Assembly (NCBI GenBank): GCA_028877195.1
Contig: JAPPIL010000154.1
Span: 1 to 7,531, forward strand
Reading direction: 5' to 3'
Length of the DNA stretch: 7,531 nt
DNA from: Pseudomonadota bacterium
GTDB taxonomy: Bacteria > Bdellovibrionota_B > Oligoflexia > Oligoflexales > JAPPIL01
Part shown: piece after piece, positions 1 to 7,200 of the stretch
Layout of the letters: each line of letters begins with the position of its first letter
Position numbering within the stretch: position 1 is the stretch's first letter
Translations under genes and position numbers: made by a program
The notes under the pieces: generated by a model
The model's input: the letters and a program-made list of their open reading frames with translations, nothing else
Told to the model about the DNA's origin: nothing
Database searches by the model: none

Positions 1-609
1 CGATACCGTCTGACCAAAACTTATTTCATAGATACGAGTGAAGGCAAGATTCGGCGGTGTGCCAACAAGCGTGGCAATACCACCCACCGATGCCGCATGT
101 GCGATCGCAAGCATCAACGTTGAAGCAAACAGACGTGAATCAATACCCACCCCGATCTTATCCTCACAGTGTTTGATGACCGCCAATGCGATTGCAACCA
201 TCATCACTGTCGTCGCCGTGTTTGATACCCACATTGAAAGAAAAGCGCTGGCAAGCATAAAGCCAAGAATCAAACGTTGCGGTGAGTTGCCAAAGGTAGT
301 GATGATCTTCAACGCAATACGCCGATGTAACTGCCACTTCTGCATCGCAATAGCGACCAAAAATCCACCGATAAACACCATCAAGATTGAACTCATATAA
401 ATTGGTGCGACGGCCTTGGCACTCATGATATTCAGCAATGGAAAAGCAACGACAGGAATCAGTGCGGTTACGCCGAGCGGCAAGACTTCAAACACCCACC
501 ATAGCGCCATCACTATCGCAACACAGGCAACCTTGCTATGAGGTTCACTAAACAACAACCCACTAATCAGTAGCAGTAGCACCCCGAAAATAAATAATGC
601 CTGTTTCAA
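1..609 (-). CDS. DASS/SLC13-family anion:sodium symporter, N-terminal part (cut by window edge)
   Basis: I translated this from the minus strand; 203 codons are open to the window edge and the C-terminal half lies outside. The family moves dicarboxylates, citrate or sulfate with Na+ across the inner membrane. Family marks are a hydrophobic N-terminus (residues 3-20), the stretch WWVFEVLPLGVTALIP (37-52), FIGGFLVAIAMQKW followed by LHRRIAL (79-100), the SNTATTVMM motif (129-137; the SNT of the cation and substrate site in VcINDY), and GGIATLVGTPPN (176-187). The TTG at 609 is my choice: it lies 4 bp after the preceding stop, with a GGGGCAGAGA stretch upstream as a possible ribosome site. An in-frame GTG at 636 would add nine residues and overlap the previous gene. 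It is probably the third gene of the sigma-factor unit. The substrate cannot be told from this half, and no link to metal efflux is shown. Confidence 0.88.
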   Translation of the reverse strand, partial: MKQALFIFGVLLLLISGLLFSEPHSKVACVAIVMALWWVFEVLPLGVTALIPVVAFPLLNIMSAKAVAPIYMSSILMVFIGGFLVAIAMQKWQLHRRIALKIITTFGNSPQRLILGFMLASAFLSMWVSNTATTVMMVAIALAVIKHCEDKIGVGIDSRLFASTLMLAIAHAASVGGIATLVGTPPNLAFTRIYEISFGQTVS

Positions 610-613
610 TTTG

Positions 614-1141
614 TTATCTCTGCCCCAGATTAGCACTACATAAAAAATTCTTTACATAAACGCATGGCACACTGGCAACCAAAGAACCCAGCAACCATAC
701 AGCTATTGTCATCATGCTGGCTTGGGCGATCGTCGCCAGCGGCAACAACAGAAGCACCGCAACACCAGCACAGTGCCAGATCCTGATGTTCGCAACCAGT
801 GGTCGTGGCAAAGCAGTCGTCGCAACCACCACCCCAGGGGCGATAAAGACAATACTACATAGGAAGGTGCAGACTAACGCACCGAAATGCAGATCAACAT
901 ACGATAGAACCCTATGCATCAAACCATCGCTGCCGAATCCAACCCCAAGTTGCGGACAGACGAGCAGAGTAAACAGTCCAGTAATTGCCTGCACCCACAA
1001 CAGCGACGCAAAGGTGCGTGCTTGGCTCGGTTCACGTTTAATTTTTCTAAACAACCGATGCTTTATCGCTAACGGCGGACGGTGCGGGCAATCGTTATTA
1101 GAAAACTGTGTAAAGTCGTTATGAATTATTTCTTGCTCCAT
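614..1141 (-). CDS. Small four-helix membrane protein, candidate anti-sigma factor
   Basis: A 175-aa protein I do not recognise as a named family. The N-terminal ~43 residues are polar and probably cytoplasmic. About four hydrophobic segments follow, near residues 44-62, 86-108, 121-140 and 143-163. Seven cysteines are scattered (18, 62, 91, 95, 124, 160, 168); there is no HxxxCxxC zinc anti-sigma motif and no large periplasmic domain. The ATG lies 20 bases inside the end of the upstream ECF sigma gene (23-bp overlap), which suggests coupled translation. A membrane protein directly behind an ECF sigma gene is commonly its anti-sigma factor, so that role is inferred from position only. It could instead be a sigma-regulated membrane protein of another kind. 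A competing reading frame on the plus strand (714-1124) is rejected because this one fits the operon spacing and shows clear membrane periodicity. Confidence 0.75.
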   Translation of the reverse strand: MEQEIIHNDFTQFSNNDCPHRPPLAIKHRLFRKIKREPSQARTFASLLWVQAITGLFTLLVCPQLGVGFGSDGLMHRVLSYVDLHFGALVCTFLCSIVFIAPGVVVATTALPRPLVANIRIWHCAGVAVLLLLPLATIAQASMMTIAVWLLGSLVASVPCVYVKNFLCSANLGQR

Positions 1142-1688
1142 ACTTCAAGCGCAATTTGCGCAGACCGCGGGAACTTATCTGACGCACGGCAACATGCGAC
1201 AAACGCAAGCGAGCTGCGATTTGTTTGAACGTTAATTCCGAAAGATAGCGCAACTTAAGCACCCGACGTTCCGATACAGACAGCCGCTTCTCCAAGTCAA
1301 GGTTGAGCAAACTATCTTCACACTGCGCTGATGATGGCAAATACGGCAGCTCAAGCGCAGGGTCATCGGCAAATCGTCGTTGCCTTTTCAAATAATCAAG
1401 CAACTCACATCTAGTGATCGTATAAATCCAAGCCATCATTGGATACCGTTCATCGTAACGAGCACGATACCTGTGAAACTTAATGAACACGTTCTGAAAG
1501 ACATCATCAGCTTGCGGTCTGCTTGGTAAACGCCGACAAAGATACGAATACACACGCTGGTGATAACGACTATAGATCTTGTCAAAAGCTTGGAAGTCCC
1601 CCGCAACATAACGCCGCATCAATTGCGCATCGGTTCGTTGGGTGTCATGCTCACTGTCAGACGACATAGAGGCTATAACTTTGTGCAT
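1119..1688 (-). CDS. RNA polymerase ECF-type sigma factor (sigma-70 family)
   Basis: A 189-aa cytoplasmic sigma factor with the two-domain ECF layout. Sigma region 2 covers about residues 23-105. It includes the core-binding and -10 recognition part with ADDVFQNVFIKFHRY and the tryptophan-containing MMAWIYTITRCELLDYLKRQ, which match the family pattern ED..Q..F...W followed by W.Y.I.R....D..R. Region 4 covers about 130-183, with RVLKLRYLSELTFKQIAARL and the helix-turn-helix end SHVAVRQISSRGLRKLRL. There is no C-terminal extension and no Cys-rich tail of the copper-sensing CorE type. The ATG at 1688 lacks a clear ribosome site; Met8 (1667) is an alternative start. It is transcribed away from the efflux operon across a 65-bp spacer and heads a unit with the membrane protein and the anion transporter. 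Control of the efflux operon is a reasonable inference, not shown. Confidence 0.93.
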   Translation of the reverse strand: MHKVIASMSSDSEHDTQRTDAQLMRRYVAGDFQAFDKIYSRYHQRVYSYLCRRLPSRPQADDVFQNVFIKFHRYRARYDERYPMMAWIYTITRCELLDYLKRQRRFADDPALELPYLPSSAQCEDSLLNLDLEKRLSVSERRVLKLRYLSELTFKQIAARLRLSHVAVRQISSRGLRKLRLKYGARNNS

Positions 1689-1699
1689 GTAAAGTTTCT

Positions 1700-1709
1700 G
1701 AAAATTTTC
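1700..1709. promoter_or_regulatory. 10-bp perfect palindrome in the divergent intergenic region
   Basis: GAAAATTTTC is a perfect palindrome 9 bp before the sigma-factor start codon region ends (1689 onwards) and just where the -35 element of the rightward promoter should sit. It could be an operator half-site pair or simply an AT-rich tract. No known regulator box is recognised. Confidence 0.25.
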
Positions 1710-1714
1710 GTCAC

Positions 1715-1745
1715 ACCAAGCATGCTATAATCGTAATACCAAGCA
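1715..1745. repeat. Direct repeat ACCAAGCA flanking the -10 element
   Basis: ACCAAGCA occurs at 1715-1722 and again at 1738-1745, 23 bp apart start to start, with the TATAAT box between the copies. The first copy runs into the palindrome AGCATGCT (1719-1726). The spacing is near two helical turns, so a regulator binding both copies is possible. The copies are short and chance is not excluded. Confidence 0.3.
1723..1731 (+). promoter_or_regulatory. Extended -10 promoter of the efflux operon
   Basis: TGCTATAAT is an exact extended -10 element (TGn plus the consensus TATAAT). It ends 22 bp before the likely TTG start of the outer-membrane factor, giving a transcription start near 1738 and a very short leader. 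No good -35 hexamer sits 17 bp upstream; that place holds AATTTT. An extended -10 can work without a -35, or an activator could supply the contact. No consensus MerR/CueR-type dyad is visible. Confidence 0.6.
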
Positions 1746-1750
1746 AGGAT
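1745..1750 (+). promoter_or_regulatory. Ribosome binding site supporting a TTG start
   Basis: AAGGAT lies just upstream of the TTG at 1754 with a short spacer of about 3-4 bases. It is the only Shine-Dalgarno-like sequence near the possible starts; the ATG codons at 1775 and 1796 have none of comparable quality. The tight spacing and the TTG codon would give modest translation. Confidence 0.45.
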
Positions 1751-1753
1751 AAC

Positions 1754-2944
1754 TTGTCAAGAGTTGCGATACTCATGTCAGCCTTTAATAACAGCATGCG
1801 AAATATCATACTGCTTGCGATTATGCCATGCTCTTGCGCACTCACCTTCAGCGAAGTGACGACCAAGCTTCATCAACACCCGAAGATGCAAGCGCTTGCT
1901 GAAGCCCAAACTGCACAGGATTTTCAGAGTGAGATTGCCAGTGCTTGGCAAGACCCAGAGTTGCAAGTTAGCAGCGCACAGATCAAAACAGCGCCCAAAA
2001 ATTTTAAAATCGGCATCATGCAGAGGATACCGCTTACCAACAAGCACAAGTATCTTCGGCAACAAGCGAGCAGCGCCACCTTGTATTATCAACGACTCGC
2101 ACAACATCGGCAACTACAGTATCAACTGTGGCAAACACTGATAACCCTACGCAAGTTAGCCGCCACCAAAACAATCTTACAAAATAATCGCGACTGGACA
2201 CAAAAGGCTCTAGCAGTTAGCAAACGCCTCTATGCCAACGGCAAAATCGACCAGCGTGCTTTGCTAGACATCGACTTGCGGCGTGCGGAGTTAGATTCAG
2301 ACCTCCATGCACTGGAGCATAAAGTTAAAGCGCAACAAGCGATACTAGCCTATTTGTGCGGCGATGAAGTTAAAGCGATAACGGCCGTGCCTTGGCAATT
2401 ACTAGAGCAAACGACAGACCCCAGTGCTGATTATCAGGAATTTTCTATGCAGGCACGCATCGAGCAGACAACAGCTGCGGTTAAAGCCACAAGCCTTGCT
2501 CGTATTCCAGATCTAAAATTATCATCATCGTATACCCAGATGAATGGCATGCCGATGCTGGCGGTGATGATAGCGATGCCGATACCAATTAGCAAAAAGC
2601 ATAATGCTCATCTACAAAAGTACCGTGCGCAATTGGCACAAGCTAGAGCTGCGCTCACCGACTACCGTAAGTTGAAAGCAAGCAAGCTCAAGCAAACAAA
2701 AGCATCACAAGCGAGCATCATTGGGCAGTTGCAGATATTGCGCACTGATATGTTGCGATTAGCTACTGATGCCAAGCATTTAGCTTTTGTGGCTTACAAG
2801 CTCGCAAGGTTAACCTACCGTGAACTGCTTGCCGCCGAGCTAAAATTACAGAGCATTCAGCTGCAACGCCTGCAACTGCAAGCAACACTCGCTAACCAAC
2901 AATTACAATACAAGTATGTCAACGGTGAGAGGCTTTATGACTAG
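1754..2944 (+). CDS. Outer-membrane factor of a heavy-metal RND efflux system (CusC/CzcC type, TolC superfamily)
   Basis: This protein forms the outer-membrane and periplasmic exit duct of the tripartite pump. It is 396 aa from the TTG start, shorter than E. coli CusC (about 457). An N-terminal hydrophobic stretch (MRNIILLAIMPCSCA, 15-29) looks like a Sec signal. It lacks a proper lipobox, so lipid anchoring as in CusC is not evident. The two internal halves of the family are visible: WQDPELQVSS with QRIPLTNKHK (65-98), and a second copy near IPDLKLSSSYTQMN and MPIPISKKHN, each followed by long Ala/Gln/Leu-rich coiled helices. The second half carries a Met-rich patch (GMPMLAVMIAMP). The start is uncertain: TTG 1754 has a ribosome site, whereas ATG 1775 or 1796 would shorten the leader. 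Its end overlaps the adaptor gene by 8 bp. Confidence 0.87.
   Translation: MSRVAILMSAFNNSMRNIILLAIMPCSCALTFSEVTTKLHQHPKMQALAEAQTAQDFQSEIASAWQDPELQVSSAQIKTAPKNFKIGIMQRIPLTNKHKYLRQQASSATLYYQRLAQHRQLQYQLWQTLITLRKLAATKTILQNNRDWTQKALAVSKRLYANGKIDQRALLDIDLRRAELDSDLHALEHKVKAQQAILAYLCGDEVKAITAVPWQLLEQTTDPSADYQEFSMQARIEQTTAAVKATSLARIPDLKLSSSYTQMNGMPMLAVMIAMPIPISKKHNAHLQKYRAQLAQARAALTDYRKLKASKLKQTKASQASIIGQLQILRTDMLRLATDAKHLAFVAYKLARLTYRELLAAELKLQSIQLQRLQLQATLANQQLQYKYVNGERLYD
2924..2932 (+). promoter_or_regulatory. Ribosome binding site that decides the adaptor start
   Basis: GGTGAGAGG lies 4 bases before the ATG at 2937 (7-8 bases if GGTGA/GGTGAG is the paired part). The earlier in-frame ATG at 2916 has no such sequence upstream. 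The 2937 start also gives a compact lipoprotein signal with Cys at residue 16. Confidence 0.7.
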
Positions 2945-4214
2945 AGTTATACTATTTATTTGGTTGGTGGTTTTAGCTGCTTGTGAGCAAACAGCTACGC
3001 CTCCAGTAGCAACAGATGACCATGCGGGACATGCGGAGCATGCGCATCACGACCATCAAACCAACATGACCAGCGCTAAACCTGTTGCTGCCGACTATTA
3101 CACCTGTTCAATGCATCCTGATATCAAACAATCAGAGCCTGGTGAGTGTCCTATCTGTGGCATGAACCTAACGCTTATCAGTGCTGAAGACAGTTTGCCT
3201 GCGACCGCAGCAAGCACCGATACCACTGACGCACAGACGGATGGCATGCCGATGCTGAAATTAAAAAAAGGGCAGATCAATCATTTCAACGCCACACTCT
3301 ATGAAGTGCAGCGTCAGCAACTACACAAGCAAATTCGGATGCTCGGCTCGGTGCTACAGTCGGAAGAAAGAGAGAGCAGCATTCCTATTCGTGTCGCAGG
3401 TAGGGTGGAGAAGGTGTATATCCAATCGACGGGCAGTTTTATCAGAACAGGGGAAGCGATCGTAGACATCTACAGCCCGCAATTGATCACGGCTGGCGAG
3501 GAATACCTGCTGGTTAAAAATAATCAGCGCTTGCTAGCCCAAGCAGAGAAAAAACTTAAACTTTGGGGCATCAAGGCGTGGCAATACCAGTCATGGCGCA
3601 AGAACAACAAAGTTCCTAATCATATCACGCTTTATTCACCTTTAGCTGGCATTGTGAAGAAGCGGCATGCACGCGCAGGAAGATACTTTCAAGAGGGAGC
3701 GAAACTGTTTGAGGTTTACGATTTATCAAAAGTATGGGTTGAACTTGATGTCTATGAGCAGGACATCAATCTGGTAAAAACTGGCCAAGAAGTCAGCCTG
3801 CGGTTCATCGCCTTGCCGAACACCGAAATTAGCGGTGCGATTGATTTTATTTCACCGTTTTTGAATAGCGCTTCACGGACGCTAAAAATTAGAACGACGA
3901 TTGACAACAGTATGGGTAAGCTCAAACCTGGAATGATTGCGGAAGCAACGCTACAGGTAAAATTAGACGGAGAGCCGATCGTTGTGCCACGCTCGGCAGT
4001 GATTGATACAGGCAAACGGCAAGTCGTATGGGTGAAAGTGCCGCACACTGCGCCTGCATATAGGCATGTCTATCAAGCTAGAGTTATTACCAGCGGCTAT
4101 CAAACCAGCGAATACCTTGAAATTACATCGGGTTTAGCGGTTGGCGAACAGGTCGTCTTGGAAGGCAATTTTCTTTTAGACGCACAAGCACAGCTGTTTC
4201 ATGATTATCGTTAA
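2937..4214 (+). CDS. cusB: Periplasmic adaptor lipoprotein of the metal efflux pump (CusB type) with N-terminal metal-binding domain
   Basis: A 425-aa membrane-fusion protein linking the RND pump to the outer-membrane factor. Residues 1-16 are a lipoprotein signal (lipobox LAAC, Cys16), so it is probably anchored to the inner membrane. A His-rich leader follows (H29, 32, 35, 37, 38, 40). Next is a heavy-metal-binding domain at 54-80: YTCSMHPDI, then CPICGMNL, with C57, M59, H60, C71 and C74. The lipoyl/hairpin part runs about 146-262 with a short hairpin around 181-230, then a beta-barrel (265-345) and a membrane-proximal domain (350-415, IVVPRSAVIDTGKRQVVWV). The metal domain is known in CusB homologues and fits Cu(I)/Ag(I) capture; no separate CusF gene is present here, so this N-terminus may take that role (inference). 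The start at 2937 was chosen on its ribosome site; 2916 would add seven residues. The next gene begins at the base after the stop. Confidence 0.93.
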   Translation: MTRVILFIWLVVLAACEQTATPPVATDDHAGHAEHAHHDHQTNMTSAKPVAADYYTCSMHPDIKQSEPGECPICGMNLTLISAEDSLPATAASTDTTDAQTDGMPMLKLKKGQINHFNATLYEVQRQQLHKQIRMLGSVLQSEERESSIPIRVAGRVEKVYIQSTGSFIRTGEAIVDIYSPQLITAGEEYLLVKNNQRLLAQAEKKLKLWGIKAWQYQSWRKNNKVPNHITLYSPLAGIVKKRHARAGRYFQEGAKLFEVYDLSKVWVELDVYEQDINLVKTGQEVSLRFIALPNTEISGAIDFISPFLNSASRTLKIRTTIDNSMGKLKPGMIAEATLQVKLDGEPIVVPRSAVIDTGKRQVVWVKVPHTAPAYRHVYQARVITSGYQTSEYLEITSGLAVGEQVVLEGNFLLDAQAQLFHDYR

Positions 4215-7200
4215 ATGCTAACTGAATTTATCACAGCAATAGTTCGTTATCGTGCTCTAGTGGTGTGTGGTTTCTGTGCGCTGTTTTTGCTCGCGATTTT
4301 TTGTGTGAAGACCGCCCACATAGATGCCATTCCCGATATTGGTGAGAACCAACAGATAGTCTACACCAAGTGGCAAGGTCGCTCGCCACAAGACATTGAG
4401 GAACAGATAACCTACCCACTGTCGGTTTTACTACAGGGTATATCGGGCGTGAAAGAAGTGCGTGGCACGTCAGCCTTTGGCTTTTCCACTATTTATTTGA
4501 TTTTTGCCGATGATGTAGACTTTTACTGGAGTCGCACGCGCATACTGGAGAAGCTTGCGACCGTCAAAGATGTCATCCCCGATGATGCCATAACCCAACT
4601 TGGTGCGGACGCAACAGGGTTAGGGCAGGTGTTTTGGTATACCGTTGAAAACATACCCGATGCCGCTAGCCCCAAATCTTTGGCCGAGTTGCGTTCTATT
4701 CAAGACTTTTACATCAAATACCTGTTGAGCACGGCGGCAGGGGTGAGCGAAGTAGCGTCGATCGGTGGGTTTGTCAAAGAGTATCAGATTGACGTTGACC
4801 CGAAGAAACTCTTTGCCTACGACATTCACTTTAGCAATATCATCAATGCAGTCAAGAACAGCAATATAGATGTTGGTGCGGAGGTCATCGAAAGCGGTGC
4901 ACGTGAGTTTATCGTGCGTGGCAAGGGGTTCTTTGCGTCGTTAGCCGATATTGAAGATGTCGTTATTGCTGTCAAGAATGGCACTCCCATTCACGTTAAA
5001 GACGTGGCAAATGTCGGAATAGGGGCGGCGTTTCGTCGTGGTGTGCTAGATAAAAATGGCAAGGAAACGGTCGGTGGTGTCGTAACGATGCGTTTCGGTG
5101 CGAACCCACAAGAGGTCATCGATGCGGTCAAAGAAAAACTAGTTGAGGTAAGGCGCGGGTTACCTGCCGATGTGCGTATCGTGCCATTCTACGATCGCAC
5201 CGAGTTGATCGCCGCGACGATCAACACCGTTTACACGGCATTGGGACAAGAGATAATCATCACCATCGTCGTGATACTGCTGTTTTTGCTCCATATCAGG
5301 TCGTCGCTGCTTGTGTCGCTGACCCTGCCGTTTGGGGTTGGCATTAGTTTTATTTTGATGCGCATCTTTGGTATCGACTCAAACGTCATGAGCCTCGCAG
5401 GGTTGGTAATCGCTATCGGTTCAATGGTGGATTTGGGCATTATCATTACCGAAAATATCTATGCTCGTCTCGCTCTTGATAAGAGCAATGCCAGTGATAG
5501 CAACAGCAAAACTAAACATATCATCGCTGCTGCGCGGGAAGTTACGCCTGCGATAATAACAGCGGTGTTGACGACAATCATAACGTTCTTGCCTGTGTTT
5601 GCGCTGGAAGGCAGTGAAGGTAAACTATTCGCCCCTCTCGCGTGGACGAAGACCTTGGCGATGTTTGGGGCCTTGCTAGCGGCGATAATTTTAATCCCAG
5701 CACTGGCAAAGTACTTGTTGCGCGGACGTTTGGTCAAGAGCAGGGCTTCTATCATCGTCAAGGTGCATAGGTATCTGTTGGGCAAGGTCTTGCGTTTTCG
5801 GGTTGTTTTTTTGCTATCACTGCTGCCGTTAATCATCGTCGGTATGTGGGCGTATAAAGGTTTGGATAAAGAGTTTATGCCCGCGCTCAACGAAGGTGAT
5901 TTACTTTACATGCCTGTTACAACCCCTGATGTCAGCATCTCCAAAGCGAGAGAACTGCTGTCGTATACCAATCACATTCTCAACGCTCATCCTTTGGTGG
6001 AGTATGCGGTCGGCAAACTGGGGCGCAGTGATTCAGCAATTGATCCTGCACCGATTGCGATGATTGAGACGGTCGTTAAGCTTGTGCCGCAAGCACAATG
6101 GCCAGCGGGAGACACCATCTACGATATTATGCAAGAGCTTGACCAGAAGCTACAGATACCAGGGCTGGTCAATTCGTGGGATTTCCCGATTCAAACACGA
6201 GTTGGGATGATTTCTACGGGCATCAAGACGCAAGTGGGAGTGAAGATATTTGGCGATGATATGCGTAAGCTAGAGGAGCTGGCTCATCAGGTTGGTGGTG
6301 AACTAGAGCAGATTGCGGGGGCGTATGGGGTTTACGCTGAACGGATTACGGGTAAGCCTTATATTGAGTTAACCATCAAGCGAGCGGCGGCGGCGCGTTT
6401 TGGTATCAATGCCGCCACGATCAACAGCACATTACAGACAGCAGTTGGTGGTATACCGATTGGCAAATTTTACGACGGGCGTGAACGTTATCCGATTAGA
6501 ATTAGATACAAAAAAGAGCTGCGCGACCGTATTGAGGAGCTTAAGCGAGTGCTTGTGCCTAGCCCTTTAGGTCAGCATGTGCCGATGGAACAACTCGCTG
6601 ATTTGAAAATCGTTACGGGTGCTGCGGCTATTCAATCGGAGAATGGCATGCTGCGAGCTTTGGTGCTGTTGAATGTCAAGAATCGGGGACTGGTTAGTTT
6701 TGTTGATGAGGCAAAGCAACGCATCGACGAGCGCATCACCTTGCCTGCTGGTTTTGCCCTGACTTGGGCGGGTGAATACGAAAACCAAGTGCGAGCAAAC
6801 AACCGCCTGCTACTTTTGATTCCACTGGTATTGCTGATCAATTTGCTGATTATCTTTATCGGTGTGCGTAATTGGCGCTATGCGGGCATTGTGTTTAGCG
6901 CGGTGCCGATTGCTTTTATCGGTGGCATGCTGTTGCTATGGTTAGGAGACTATCGCTTGTCGGTAGCGGTATGGGTAGGTTTCATCGCCTTGTCAGGTAT
7001 TACAGTGGATAGTGGTTTGGTAATGATTGCTTATCTACGCAAGGCTTGTGCTGACGGCAACCCGCAGACGGCTTCGGACTTTCATGCCTGCATTTTAGAA
7101 GCGGGCAGTAGACGTGTGCGTCCGCTACTGATGACAACGGCAACGACGGTTGCGGCTCTACTACCTGTTATGTGGGCAAGGTCAACTGGTAGTGAGGTCA

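Noticed and set aside
38..400. Plus-strand reading frame of 120 aa
   Set aside because: The minus strand here encodes a clear DASS/SLC13 transporter with SNTATT and GTPPN motifs; this frame is its shadow.
714..1124. Plus-strand reading frame of 136 aa
   Set aside because: It lies opposite the membrane-protein gene, has no recognisable domain and no ribosome site context, and the minus-strand frame fits the operon.
614..1141. Zinc-binding (ZAS) anti-sigma factor
   Set aside because: There is no HxxxCxxC motif; the only N-terminal Cys/His group (C18, H20) does not match.
1689..1753. CueR/MerR-type operator
   Set aside because: No dyad with the stretched 19-bp spacer between -35 and -10 is visible and no merR-like gene is in the window.
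5459..5890. Minus-strand reading frame of 143 aa
   Set aside because: It lies inside the CusA coding sequence, whose family motifs are continuous on the other strand.
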